The notes beneath the pieces were generated by a model. It worked only from the letters and a program-made list of their open reading frames with translations. It was not told the origin of the DNA and searched no databases. This document shows positions 24,311 through 35,992 of a DNA stretch of 64,000 bases, in pieces. The position numbers and the translations under genes are program-made. The stretch is from assembly GCF_030269925.1 (NCBI RefSeq), contig NC_085133.1, positions 5,476,001-5,540,000 on the forward strand, read 5' to 3'. This DNA comes from Bombyx mori. Lineage: Eukaryota > Arthropoda > Insecta > Lepidoptera > Bombycidae. Within the stretch, counting starts at the first letter, position 1. The number at the start of each line of letters is the position of its first letter.

Positions 24311-25190
24311 TTTGAATACTAATCTAAGTAAAATTAACATTAAGGGTGCTATTCCGGGTGTTGGGATAGGTAAAGTCGGCCCTCCGTAAGATCCTCTATC
24401 TTGCATAAAATTTTAGATATCTTCATTACTCGCAAGTAAGATACATTGTATTAAAAGCAAACTCTGAAAATTTGTGGCAACTATTACACACGCTCGCTCT
24501 GTTGATAATTTTCTAATTGCATAAAATATTAACAATGTTTCCTTAAAATGCAACGCATGTTTAGTAATTTGGATGAAGCGTGCTTCGAATTAGTCGTGCA
24601 GACACAATTATGGAAAATATTATTATGTATCAACGCAAACTTATATTCTTTTGTATATTCCGTGAAATAGAGACAAAGAGAGATTCGTCATAATTTTTTT
24701 ACTTTGCAAATTTTACGTAATGCCTAATGTTTTACTATAGCATGAAATTTATTGAATTAGTTGTTACGCTATTTTGTGTCGAACATAATTTTGTGTGTTG
24801 AAATGTTTATTATACATATTTATACCTACTATATAAGAAGATTCGGTAAGTTAAAAACTGTCGCGATCGAAAATTTAAGGTGAATTATCACTTTGTACTG
24901 CATGCTATGTATTACGAAATATAGTTAGCTCATACGCGGGGTCAATAATCTCATGCGACGTGAAAGGCGTCCGCGACCTACCTTCGTTTACGATTGCGGC
25001 TTTATGAAATACTGAACGGCAAGTACTTAGGCCTGAGTTAGCAAATGTATGTAACGGACGTGACGTTAGCTGTCATGCCCTGCCGCCAACCAAGCCGCCA
25101 AGCCATGTTAAAACACCCCCTTCCGCCGCTGCCGCTAGCCAAAGCCAACGATGGGGGGATAGTGTTAATAAAACAAGCCATGCCAGCCAA
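24311..25190. other. intergenic, nothing recognised
   Basis: AT-rich up to about 25060, then a short GC-richer stretch with repeated GCCGC and CCAAGCC words (25080-25145). No gene seen. Confidence 0.4.
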
Positions 25191-25191
25191 T

Positions 25192-25439
25192 TGGTGGTAG
25201 GACCTTTTATGAGTCCGCGCAGGTAGGTACCACCACCATGCCTGTTTCTGCCGTGAAGCAATAATGCGTTTCGGTTTGAAGGGTGTAACCGTTGTAACTA
25301 TACTTGAGACCTTAGAACTTCTATCTCAAGGTGGGTGGCGCACTTACGTTGTAGATGTCTATGGGCTCCAGTAACCACTTAACACCAGGTGGGCTGTGAG
25401 CTCGTCCACCCATCCAAGCAATAAAAAATAAAAAAAAAT
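25192..25439 (+). mobile_element. SINE A copy, head truncated
   Basis: GGTGGTAGGACCTTTTATGA to CACCCATCCAAGCAATAAAAA. Confidence 0.9.
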
Positions 25440-26039
25440 TCTACCTGCTTTCTGCTTTCTCGCACAAATAAAATAACTTGTCGTTACGCTGCTGGTTTTT
25501 TTTGTCACATCATTTGCAACATGTATATGGTTTATAGTTTGTTATTCCATTTTCAGCTCAAGAAAACGTTCACAGCTCCGATTTATCTTCGGTTTATTTT
25601 GTACTTTGCTTGAAACCAATAAACTGAATCAATATGAAATTCTCGATAAACAAATCCAACTCGCTAACAATAATATTGAACAATGAGAACCTGTAAAATT
25701 AAAACTAAAACTCACATTGACCTTTGAGTGGTAGGTTATTTTATATAGCTATTCAAAAAATGTAGTACATTTTGTGTTGTACGCAATACATAACTGCCCT
25801 ATAAATACATAAATAAAAAATTCTGATATAATTCAAAAAATTAACTCGGTTTAAAGATTTAGTTTGACGGCATTCACATGTCAAAATAAATATATTTGCA
25901 ATATATTACAATGACATGATTCCGAAAGCGTCAAGGTGTAGGGGACATCAAGGTCTTGGCATCAGGACGTCCCTCCATTTAGATGTCAGGGAGTACGAGC
26001 GTACTACGATCATTTGATGTGTCAATCATTCATATCTCT

Positions 26040-26395
26040 TCTATACATATAAATAAAATTGGAGTGTCTGTTTGTAATATTGAAATAATCGCTTTTTACT
26101 ACATGCATATGAATATATATACGGTGAATACACCAAAATAACATTTTTTACAATTTTTGTCTGTCTGTCTGTCTGTTTGTTCCGGCTAATCTCTGGAACG
26201 ACTGGACCGATTTTGACGAGACTTTCACTGACAGGTTGCTGATGATATAAGGAGTAACTTAGGCTACTTTTTTTAAACTAGCTTCGCCCCGCGGCTTCAC
26301 TCGCGGTACGACAATAGCCGCGGGTAACATCGCGAGACTCAGCTATTAATAATAAAATTCAATGCTTCCGAAGCGAAGCGAGGGCGGGTCGCTAG
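26040..26395 (+). mobile_element. non-autonomous Helitron
   Basis: 5' TCTATACATATAAATAAAAT, 3' GAGGGCGGGTCGCTAG before a T. Internal CTGTCTGTCTGTCTG and CTAGCTTCGCCCCGCGGC blocks are shared with 1148-1430 and 35248-35548. The GC-rich GAAGCGAAGCGAGGGCGGG end is a probable 3' hairpin region and recurs inverted at 58630. Confidence 0.8.
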
Positions 26396-26963
26396 TCTAT
26401 TAATAAATCCGTAGATCGGTTCGGGGTAGAGGACAAGCTGGTAAAAACAATAAAAGTACTTGATTATAAAATACTTGACCGTTTTTCGTGTTGGATAACT
26501 TCTATTTTCTGTTTTCAAATACTTTTCGCGGTCACACATTACTAAAGTTTCGATGTATATTTCATATAGTCTTTAAGGATAAGATTTCGACAATCGTAGA
26601 CATAATTCAGCCTATGTATATGTTTTATTGCATTTAATATTTCGCGTGTTAATTGTGCTTCACACGAATTCGATGAGTGCATGTCGCGGTTTCAAATGCG
26701 CATTTTGTTTTGTTTAAAATAAGCAACGTATAGTTTTTACGGCTTAAAAGCCTGTTTATCTGCTGACCTTAAGCATGGCAAAAAACCATGTCGATCTGCT
26801 TCTTTGTTACCTATAAATAAGTATTGATTATTTTGTTATAGGAAAAACATTTAGGTATTTGGTAAGAATCTAAGATTGTAGATTAGAATCCTTATACTCG
26901 TTTTGTTTTAGTTTCATTACATCGGTTTCATTATAACACAATTGGATCAAACATTCATTTGAA

Positions 26964-27201
26964 TAGGTGGTAGGACCTCTTGTGAGTCCGCACGGGTAGG
27001 ATCCTCCTATTTCTGCCGTGAAGCAGTTATGCGTTTCGGCTTGTAGGGTGGGGCAGCCGTTGTAACTATACTGAGACCTTAGAACTCTCATATCTTAAGG
27101 TGGGTGGCGGCATTTACGTTGTAGATCTCTATGGACTCCCGTAACTACTTAACACCAGGTCGGCTGTAAGCTCGTCCACACATCCAAGCAATAAAAAAAT
27201 A
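26964..27201 (+). mobile_element. SINE A copy, head truncated
   Basis: AGGTGGTAGGACCTCTTGTG to CACACATCCAAGCAATAAAA, with CGGCTGTAAGCTCGTCC. Confidence 0.9.
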
Positions 27202-27616
27202 ATTGAAAAGTTGTATAGTAACATTTAATATGAAAATCAGTATTCACATATTTTTGTCTGCAACTTATCAGAAATTGCATTTAATTCGTAGAAATCTAAA
27301 AGTCAAAGCTTAAGATACGAAGGTAAGGTCATTGTTAAGCATTTTCCTTATTTATCTTAAGGTTATTTACCTGATAATAATAATAATAATTACTATTTAC
27401 TCATCAAAACACTAACAGAATAACATAAATGTAGCAACAAATGCACCTCAACATCAATGACAAGGATTTATAATATAATTAAATGGTATTTAAAAGATTA
27501 CATGAAAGGAAATATTATTATAATACTACGTTTATGTTTGCTTGTTTTTTTTTTCACATATCTTCAAAGATTGTTATCAGAAAGCGCGTGCCAGCAAGTT
27601 CATCTACAAAATTTAC

Positions 27617-27862
27617 TGGTGGTAGGACCTCTTGTGAGTCCGCACGGGTAGGTACCACCACCCCGCCTATTTCTGCCGTGAAGCAGTAATGCGTTTCGGT
27701 TTGAAGGGTGGGGCAGCCGTTGTAACTATACTTGAGACCTTAGAACTTATATCTCAAGTTGGGTGGCGCATTTACGTTGTGGATGTCTATGGGCTCCAGT
27801 AAACACTTAACACCAGGTGGGCTGTGAGCTTGTTCACCCATCTAAGCAATAAAAAAATAAAT
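27617..27862 (+). mobile_element. SINE A copy between long direct repeats
   Basis: GGTGGTAGGACCTCTTGTGA to CCATCTAAGCAATAAAAAAA. Both sides carry the same sequence of about 65 bp (27547-27612 and 27866-27930), including TTCACATATCTTCAAAGATT and GCGCGTGCCAGCAAG. Confidence 0.9.
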
Positions 27863-28249
27863 TCTTTTTTTTTCACATATCTTCAAAGATTGTGCTCCAA
27901 AAGCGCGTGCCAGCAAGCTCATCTATAGAAATAAAATACCAAAAAAATCATTAAATCTTTTAAATAAAAACTAGGTCTAAAGAATCTTAGCTCTTCGACG
28001 GCTGCTTGGCTGTAACACTGAAACTACTGATGCATACAACGGTTTTATAATTGTTAAATTGTTTTTATTTTTCTCGTGAAGAAGCCTCGGAACGTCTCAT
28101 TTGTAAGAACTCCTCGAAAAATAACTTAAAATACTTCAGCTGTTGGAACAGATGACATCCATGATAAATACTGCTTTTCTGTACTGTAAGATTAAAAAAA
28201 GCACGACCACCAGTCCAATGATGTAAGCATATAAGTAAGAGACGCCAGA

Positions 28250-28338
28250 GCTCCAGTGGCGCAATTGGTTAGCGCACGGTACTTATAAGACAGTACGGAG
28301 TCATGCCGGGGTTGTGAGTTCGAACCTCACCTGGAGCA
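28250..28338 (+). tRNA. tRNA-Ile (anticodon UAU) with 15-nt intron
   Basis: Acceptor stem GCTCCAG pairs with CTGGAGC, with discriminator A. D arm has TGGCGCAATTGGTTAGCGC (A box), T arm GTGAGTTCGAACCTCAC (B box GGTTCGAA-like). Anticodon stem CGGTA/TGCCG encloses CTTATAA once AGACAGTACGGAGTC is removed, leaving anticodon TAT. Eukaryotic tRNA-Ile(UAU) genes usually carry introns at this place, one base 3' of the anticodon. A TTTT pol III terminator follows at 28341-28344 (TAGTTTTG). Confidence 0.96.
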
Positions 28339-28426
28339 ATAGTTTTGCACATTTAAGCTGTGCTATGAATAATTAGAGGATTAAACTTAGCTAAATTTAT
28401 ATGTTTGCATAATTACTAAATAAATC

Positions 28427-28699
28427 AATAAATAAATAAATAATAAATAAATATTTACTAACAATCACGCCACGTTAACTGGTCCCGTGGTAAGTTTGTA
28501 AAGAACTTGTGTTACAGGTACCAGATAACGGAAATAAATGTAATATTTTTATTATACACATACATATATTTAATATACATCCATAACCCTGGAAAAGACA
28601 TTTATATTCATCATACAAATATCTTCCCTTGGCGGGATTCGAACCCGCGACCCCCTTGTGTAGTGACCATGTCACTTACCACTACACCAGACGGCCGTC
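28427..28699 (-). mobile_element. SINE C copy 2 (tRNA-headed)
   Basis: Minus-strand head GACGGCCGTCTGGTGTAGTGG, B-box-like GGGTTCGAATCCCGCC, tail of A-rich AATAAATAAATA repeats. It begins only 89 bp after the tRNA-Ile gene. Confidence 0.9.
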
Positions 28700-28707
28700 T
28701 AAAATAA

Positions 28708-29075
28708 CCCGCTTATCGTGGCTGCCTCTAATTACATACCCGACCGTCGTCCTAAACAAGTAATTTCTGATCCTCCGGATCCACTCTCCATGATTTTAGG
28801 CTCTCCAAGCACCAATTCTCGTCGAATGCAATGAAGGGTTCGAAGTGCAACTTAACCCACAAACACAACCTACTAAGTTTCATCCCGGATCTTCCACAGG
28901 GGTCGTAATTTCGATCCGGTGCTAGGTTCAACGAAGCACTACCAGGTCTAGGGCTAGTGCTAGTAAATTCTCTCAGGATGAGCTCCTGAGCTCACTTACC
29001 CGTCAGTAATTGGAATATCCTCTTAGGCTACCAGCGTATAGGTAGTGGAAAAAATTGTAAGATCGCTTCGTTGCA
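28708..29075 (+). mobile_element. LINE B 3' fragment, diverged
   Basis: Coding end with AASNYIPDRRPKQVISDPPD, then a mutated copy of the 3' UTR (CTAAGTTTCATCCCGGATCT). More diverged than most LINE B pieces here. Confidence 0.7.
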
Positions 29076-29299
29076 TAGCATATCGGCTGTCCGAAGTTTC
29101 AAGCCTCAATGCATTTCCGCTTCGCGACAGAAATAAGCAGGGCAGTGGTACTAACCTATGCGAGCACATAAGACGGTTTACTTACTACACTACTATTGAT
29201 ACTAAAGGTGTTCTTTAATAAAGTTACGTGAAATATGTTCTTCATCTTAATAAAGACGGTAACAAATTCATCTAATTTACTCAAAATTCATCTTACTGG

Positions 29300-29693
29300 T
29301 GGGTAGGACCTCGTGTGAATCCCGTAGACGGGTACTAATTTTTCTAATGAAATACGTACTCAACAATAAATGTTCACGATTGACTTCCACGGTGAAGGAA
29401 TAACATCGTGTAATAAAAATCAAACCCGCAAAATTATAATTTGCGTAATCACTGGTAGGACCTCTTGTGAGTCCGCGCGGGTAGGTACCACCACCTTGCC
29501 TATTTCTACTGTGAAGCAGTAATGTGTTTCGGTTTGAAGAGTGGGGCAGCCGTTGTTACTACACTGAGACCTTAGAACTTATATCTCAAGGTGGGTGGCG
29601 CATTTACGTTGTAGATGTCTATGCGCTCCAGTAACCACTTAACACCAGGTGGGCTGTGAGCTCGTCCATCCGCGTAGCAATAAAAAAATATCG
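29300..29693 (+). mobile_element. SINE A copy, partial head retained
   Basis: TGTGAATCCCGTAGACGGGT from the head, GACTTCCACGGTGAAGGAAT, then the standard body and tail ending GCAATAAAAAAATA. Confidence 0.85.
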
Positions 29694-29880
29694 AGGTGCA
29701 TAATAAATTGTCACATTCTTACTCTTATATCGGTTCGAACAGTTGAATTCTTACTGGTACCATGAGTAGGTCAAGTGCACTCTTGTTTTAAGTCGATTTC
29801 ATAATGCGATAACCGACGTTACACTTTTAGTACCTATATAGATAAATAAAGTGCAAATTAAAGAATAAAAAAATAAAAAA

Positions 29881-30212
29881 CTTCAGAGGTGTCAAGGGAC
29901 ACCCGGATGGAACGAAGTTCCTTTCGATTAATTAGTGAAGGAATTGTAATATTTTTTTTAAGTTATAATAATAAATTACGGCATTATGAAGAAAAAAAAA
30001 ACAATACTATGAACTAAATTACTATTGTTGAAACGCTATCTCGAGAAACTGTACTCATTACGCGGACCAATCGGATACGAGCAATGTCACGCGATAAGCG
30101 CCTACACGTTGATTGGTCAGAATGACGGATCTAAAAAGTGTCGTGACAACTTTTCGTAAGAATTTTTTCCGTCTAGCCCCCATCCACAACGCGCGATAAG
30201 GAACTTCGTTCC
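29881..30212 (-). repeat. 332-bp repeat, copy 2 (inverted)
   Basis: Complement of 20003-20334 with a few differences (for example CCCCATCCACAAC versus the complement of GTTGTGAAAGGGGG). Confidence 0.85.
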
Positions 30213-30347
30213 AAAAAATTACCTAACTACTAATTTTTAATCACACAATAATGAAATGAACCTTAATAGTATTTAAATTGATCCATACGATGTTTTATAC
30301 GAATATAGTAACAGGTTTAAATTAGAACGGATAACGGGCAATTGACA

Positions 30348-30520
30348 CACACATCATCATCATCATCAGCCTTTATCTGACCACTGCTGGACATAGGCCT
30401 TCCCCAATGCCTTCCACATAATGCGGTCTTCCGCCTCCCGCATCCAACGACTTCCCGCCGTGCGCACTAAGTCGTCAGTACACCTGGTTGGAGGACGCCC
30501 CACACGCCTGTTATAAATCA
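30348..30520 (-). mobile_element. arthropod RTE-type LINE 3' fragment with (CAT)n
   Basis: ATCATCATCATCATCAGCC followed by CCACTGCTGGACATAGGCCT and GGTTGGAGGACGCCCCAC. Such a block is common in insect genomes as the end of RTE-like elements (from memory). The strand is uncertain. Confidence 0.55.
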
Positions 30521-31110
30521 TATACCTCGTGATTCATCTTTTTTATTTTTTATTCTACAGTTTAACATAATTCATTACAATCACGAGCACCATCGGATGA
30601 TATCAAAACATTTATCCTAATATCTTTTCAGGAAACGCTAGAAACGTTTTTCGCGATTATCAGCATCTCTACTTTAGATAGAGCAGAATCTGCGAACGAT
30701 TTTCTGATATGACGTCACAGCAGTTAAAGAATGCTTAACCACCAAATGAAACTATGAAGTTATACAGTCTTTTAATATAAAAAATCCGTGTGTTTGTTTT
30801 ATTCGTTCGTATCGTGACGTAGACAGCTTTGCACAGCTGTTGACACTTCAGGTTATTGTCAGAGTAAAGTCAAGGTTCAACTCGTAGGGCGAAAGCAGTT
30901 TTCACAAATTTATGTCCTTCATATTCCTCCTTGCGTCGATGATCCTCAATGCTGAGGGTCGTGACCTTTTCTAACAACTTTCTCCTGTATTAATTATCCT
31001 GCGCCGTTCCTGCCTACACTCGGCTGTGTGTATAGCAACGTGGACTGAAGTATTGAGAGTGGAGCGTATCTGGTCCGACCAGCGCATTGGGCTTCTGCCT
31101 CTGGGCCTTC
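30521..31110. other. intergenic; small RTE-like coding remnant
   Basis: Minus-strand codons near 31105-30975 read RPRGRSPMRWSDQI, a typical LINE C-terminal pattern, so a remnant of another LINE overlaps here. The rest is unassigned. Confidence 0.5.
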
Positions 31111-31117
31111 TTTCGCA

Positions 31118-31705
31118 TACCTTGCCTCGCAACTTACTAACTTGAAACCCTTTCAAATCATTCAAGCCCGTTTTTGCAGGATAGCCGTCGGAGCCCCGTG
31201 GTTCGTCAGGAACATCGACCTTCACGACGACTTGGACCTAAAGTCTATCAAAATGTATTTACAATCGGCATCAATGCGTCATTTCGATAAAGCAGTACGA
31301 CACGAGAACCCTCTCATCGTGGTCGCCCGTAACTACATTCCCGATCCTGCAGACCGAATAGTAAGCAGTCGACGTCACCCAAAACACGTCATCTCGGATC
31401 CTCCCGATCTACTAACGATGCTTTTAGGTACCCCAAGCACCCGTCATCGTTCTCCTCCAACCCGTCGCTTGCGAGGAAGGGCTCGGCGAGTAAATTAATC
31501 CACAGACACAGCCCACTGAGTTTCTCGCCGGATCTTCTCAGTGGGTCGCGTTTCCGATCTAGTGGTAGATTCTGCGAAGCACGGCTCTTGCTAGGGTTCG
31601 TGTTACCAACTACGTCAGGTTTGAGCCCCGTGAGCTCAATTACTAGCCCGGTGACGCTGATACGGTCTCACAAGACCACCAGCTAAGGTAGGAAAAAAAA
31701 AACTC
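31118..31705 (+). mobile_element. LINE B 3' end, best-preserved coding end (Jockey-like)
   Basis: Frame 31142-31498 ends a Jockey-type RT protein: FQIIQARFCRIAVGAPWFV, DLKSIKMYLQSASMRHFDK, ARNYIPDPADRIVSSRRHP, then a stop. The 3' UTR continues through CACTGAGTTTCTCGCCGGAT to GGTAGGAAAAAAAAA. This copy links the coding end to the short fragments spread over the window. Confidence 0.9.
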
Positions 31706-32260
31706 TATCCTAATTCAAATTCAAATTCAAATTCAAAATCATTTATTTCAACTTGGATGTCAGCATAACACACTTGTTGAATGTCAAAATATAAATGAAA
31801 ATGTTAACTCTACCACCGGTTCCAAAAAAAGCCACAGTCCTGGGAAGAACCGGCGAAACAAACTCAGCGGACATGATAATGAAATTAACGTCAAATAAAC
31901 CGATTGATTGAGAAGTATCGTTGTTTTTGCAATATCTCAACATAATATCTCAGAATGGACGATGTTGTTCTGTCTATATTCTCCGGTGTACTCTTGAAAT
32001 CTGATAAGCGATGAGCTCGTCTGCTAAGGTTTCGAAGCGATAGGGCTGCCGCTTTACACCCAATCAGATTTGATTAAATAATATTTTTACGATCTATATT
32101 GCGATTTAACTTAATATGCTGTTTTAGTCCGTAGCTGTCACTCTATTTGCTTTAACCTCATTATAAAACCTTCGCAAAAGAAACATAAAGAAAGTACTTT
32201 GCGATATGCTAGGACCTAGTAATGCCCACGACATTACTTACCATCAAGAAGATTGTTTTA
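31706..32260. other. intergenic, nothing recognised
   Basis: A short run of CAAATT repeats (31712-31737). No gene seen. Confidence 0.4.
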
Positions 32261-32261
32261 A

Positions 32262-32414
32262 CTCCTTCTTCAAACGAGGCTTGTGGAGAGTATTAAGCGG
32301 TAGGCAGCGGCTTGGCTCTGCCCTTGGCATTGCTGAAGTCCATGGGCGACGGTAACCACTCACCATCAGGTGGGCCGTATGCTCGTCTGCCTACAAAAGC
32401 AATAAAAAAAAAAA
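32262..32414 (+). mobile_element. 3' tail of CR1/Jockey-type LINE
   Basis: Begins CTTCTTCAAACGAGGCTTGT, ends GTATGCTCGTCTGCCTAC and CAATAAAAAAAAAAAA. Plus-sense copy of the family seen inverted at 63318-63700. Confidence 0.8.
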
Positions 32415-33900
32415 AATACTTCGATAAAATAACAGAATAAACTTAAAAGACTAAAACTCTGATGCATACATGTGGTATGTACGTACTTAAGAAGTACCGC
32501 CATTACCAAGTACCTTGTACGGGTTATCTGACAACCATTAAAGATAAAGGTGAGATCAAAAAACACGTGGAACGTAATCGTAATGATGGAATCATTTTAA
32601 ATTGCTCTTAAACTGGTCACCGGCAATTTACCTGTGAATTGCACATTTGAAGCTGTCTTGTTGTGACAATAATAAATGTGGATGGCACATTTAAAGAAAC
32701 CATTTTTAAAACAAGCAACATCAATGTTGATTAAATTCTTTAAACAACACAATGTTTTAGTATTTTTATAGATATGTTTTTCTAAAAAAAAAAGTATTAA
32801 AACAAAAGGTACGGTTCGCTCGAATATTTTCTCATTATGCAGATTGTTTCGGACGTCTGATGATTTTAACAAAAACTAACCTTTTCTGAAATGCTAACAA
32901 AAGCTGCACCAAGTTTCATCACATTCAAATGAATTATTCAGTAACGCACAGCAATATTTATATGGATTGATGATAAAGAGTAAGATCCAGAAGAAACGAT
33001 TTTTTTTTGTGGTCTTCCGATACTGTTTTCAGAACTGGCGAGTTTTACGTCTTCAGATAGGCCGTGAGCTGAGGGTACAAAGAGCCACGAAGGGCTTTCA
33101 AGGACACGACCTTCAGCAATGAAGTATTCGACTAAGAAGAAGAAGAAGATAGGCCGTGAGCTCTTTGCAAGTCTTACATAATAAATATAAAAACTGGAAA
33201 ATGAATACTGGTATTAAATTCACTTCGTTTCGTTTCAATAGCTAATAATCACCATGCTAATTGCTGATAATCTACAAGACAATAATGCAATGCAGTTACT
33301 TGCGCAAATTGTAGCTAAAATATGTTTCAAGGATTTTTTTTTAAGATTCAGGAGACGTAATATAGCGTGTACATATAAAATATAATATACAAATAAGCCA
33401 TCGCTCTGGCTACATGATTACGGTAATTAAAGAAAAAACAATCTACAAAGATGCATATTCTATAAGGTCATAATACCACAGTACAAAGATTATCTCATTC
33501 TCCATACCGGAACACAGTAAAAATTATTGTGCTGACGAAAAAGATAGGAAAAACATTCTTGTTTAGATTCGAGTAGATTTGTAGCTCTCGTCTCGTTCTG
33601 TTAAATATTATCTAACTACATACAATTTGGTTTTAACACTTAAAATAGGGAGGTCCCCTTCTGTGTTCCCCGAAATGAATTTGACTGGAAAGTTACATAT
33701 ACGTACACAGCGAATTATCTTTGAGAAACTAATGAAAATACGTTATTACTATTAGTTATATTTTTAAGATACTTGTATTTTATTCGGTTTTTGTGAGTCG
33801 TAAATATAATTAAAATTTTACTGTTTAACCTATAATATTAATGGACTTTTCGAATAGTTTACAGTTCTCGTGGTCACGAACGATCACGAAATAACTACCG
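32415..33900. other. intergenic, nothing recognised
   Basis: AT-rich. A GGCCGTGAGCTGAGGGTA fragment near 33060 and an (AGA)n run near 33139. No gene seen. Confidence 0.4.
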
Positions 33901-33901
33901 T

Positions 33902-34297
33902 TTTTTTATTGCTTAGATGGGTGGACGAGCTCACAGCCCATCTGGTGCTAAGTGGTTACTGGAGCCCATAGACATCTACAACGTAGATGCGCCACCCACC
34001 TTGAGATATAAGTTCTAGGGTCTCAGTATAATTACAACGGCACCCTTCAAACCGAAACGCATTACTGCTTCACGGCAGAAATAGACGGGGTGGTATACCA
34101 TCATTTACGCAAATTATAATTTTGCAGTTTGATTTTTATTACACTATGTTATTCCTTCACCGTGGAAGTCAATCGTGAACATTTGTTAAGTACGTATTGC
34201 ATTAGAAAAATTGGTACCCGCCTGCGGGATTCGAACACCAGTGCATCGCTAGATACGATTGCACCGGACGTCTTATCCTTTAGGCCACGACGACTTC
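33902..34297 (-). mobile_element. SINE A, essentially full length
   Basis: Minus strand: tRNA-like head with GTCGTGGCCTAAAGGATAAG (A box) and GTGTTCGAATCCCGCAGGCG (B box), then GACTTCCACGGTGAAGGAAT, ATTATAATTTGCGTAA, the body, and the tail GCTCGTCCACCCATCTAAGC plus AATAAAAAAA. Part of the GGTAGGACCTCTTG stretch is missing here. This copy shows that the short SINE pieces and the tRNA-like blocks are one family. Resembles Bm1-type SINEs of silk moth; the name is from memory. Confidence 0.85.
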
Positions 34298-35240
34298 AAA
34301 CTACCTCACATTATTTGATTAAATCGAATCTGTGTTCCGCTTCTACATTTAACTAAATAACTCAACGTATTATTGATAACATCTAAGGGAATTCAACAAC
34401 AACTCGATATCGCAATGGGTTTCATAGTTTATAAAACATTGTTCTTACTTTGCTCTAAACCAAAGTAATTTTAATCGAAATGGCTGAGTTTAACTCTTAT
34501 TTACCAGTATTTATGGACATGGGTAATGCACATTGAGCTCTTGCAGCTAAGTCCTCAAACTAACTTTGGTTAAAGAATTACCTACGTCGCGTCGCAAAGC
34601 TGAAAAAACATCGAAGATGGATATTTGTTTCAGTGCTAGAAAATTCTAAGTTATATCTAGAAACATACTCTCTTCATGATGCCTGTATGTGAATAAATGA
34701 ACTACTCAATAATTAAAAAATAATAAAATACAAGCGTATTTGTATTACACAAACTCTGTAGAACGAATTCTGAAATTTATTTTAATATTTAATTACTCTT
34801 TTTTATACAACCATTACGATGAAACTAGTCATACTTTTAACATAATATCTTGCAGAAATTTGTAATAAGACTTCACCAGAGCTGCTTAAGAAACTAAAAT
34901 AATAGATTTTCAAATGTGCTATAATTAAGTTTTAACTATGAGTCATTAGTTTTCATTGTTACGTATGACATAATGATAAATAAGCACATTTCGTATTACG
35001 TACAAAATAGTTATTACTAATTTTTTTTCCAGAAAAATGTTTTCTATTCGCAAAAACATGCAAATGGCCCAATTGATATTATGTGGTTCCGGGGCTCACA
35101 GATATCGCAAGACGATTGCCGTCAGTCACCCTTTTAAGTAGGTGATGAGGTGTTTGAGAGGCATCTAAGTTTTTTGCACCACCCAAAAGTAATATGCAAG
35201 TTGAATGATGGTACCAACGCCTGCATAAAAAAATAATGAA
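34298..35240. other. intergenic, nothing recognised
   Basis: AT-rich, no motif-bearing open frame. Confidence 0.4.
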
Positions 35241-35247
35241 TTATTTA

Positions 35248-35548
35248 CTAGCTGAACCCCGCGGCTCTACCCGCGGTTATTGTCGTACCGCGGTTAATGT
35301 TGCGAGGCGAAGTTAATCTATATCCTTATATTATCAGCTACCTATCAGTGAAAGTCCCGTAAAAATTGGTCCAGCAGTTCCAGAGATTAGCCGAAACAAA
35401 CAGACAGACCGACCGACAGATAGAAAGACGAAAATTAAAAAAAAATACACTTTTGGTGTATGTACCGTGTATACATACATATGCATTTAGTAAAAAGCTG
35501 TTATTTAATATTACAAACAGACACTCCAATTTTATTTATTTGTATAGA
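35248..35548 (-). mobile_element. non-autonomous Helitron
   Basis: Minus strand begins TCTATACAAATAAATAAAAT and ends with CTAG before a T, with A before the start. Shares CCGCGG/GCTGAACCCCGCGGC and (GTCT)n blocks with 1148-1430 and 26040-26395. Confidence 0.75.
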
Positions 35549-35756
35549 TTTAGTGAAAGCTATTAGTGAACAAAACTGTTTACATGACAATGGTACAGCT
35601 GGTATTCATGGTCGCGCCCGATATGTTCACCGGACGTCGTACCCAATAGGTCACGGACGGACAAATGCCCCAAGTCGGAAGCCTCCTAGTGACATAAACA
35701 ATTTAATAGAACGGCCAACCATTAAAATGTATTTATTATTAGTCCAACACTGTCCC

Positions 35757-35992
35757 TTACTGGTGGTAGGACCTCTTGTGAGTCCGCACGGGTAGGTACC
35801 ACCACGCGGCCTATTTCTGCCGTGAAGCGGTAATGCGTTTCGGTTTGAAGGGTGGGGCAGCCTTTGTAACTATACTGAGACCTTAGAACTTATATCTCAA
35901 GGTGGGTGGCGCATTTACGTTGTAGATGTCTATGGGCTCCAGTAACCACTTAACACCAGGTGGGCTGTGAGCTCGTCCACCCATCTAAGATA
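35757..35992 (+). mobile_element. SINE A copy, head truncated
   Basis: CTGGTGGTAGGACCTCTTGT to GTCCACCCATCTAAGATAAA; lacks the long A tail. Confidence 0.9.

Noticed and set aside
28620..28699. tRNA-like sequence with perfect B box at the end of SINE C
   Set aside because: No complete acceptor and anticodon stems; it is the head of a three-copy SINE, not a tRNA gene.
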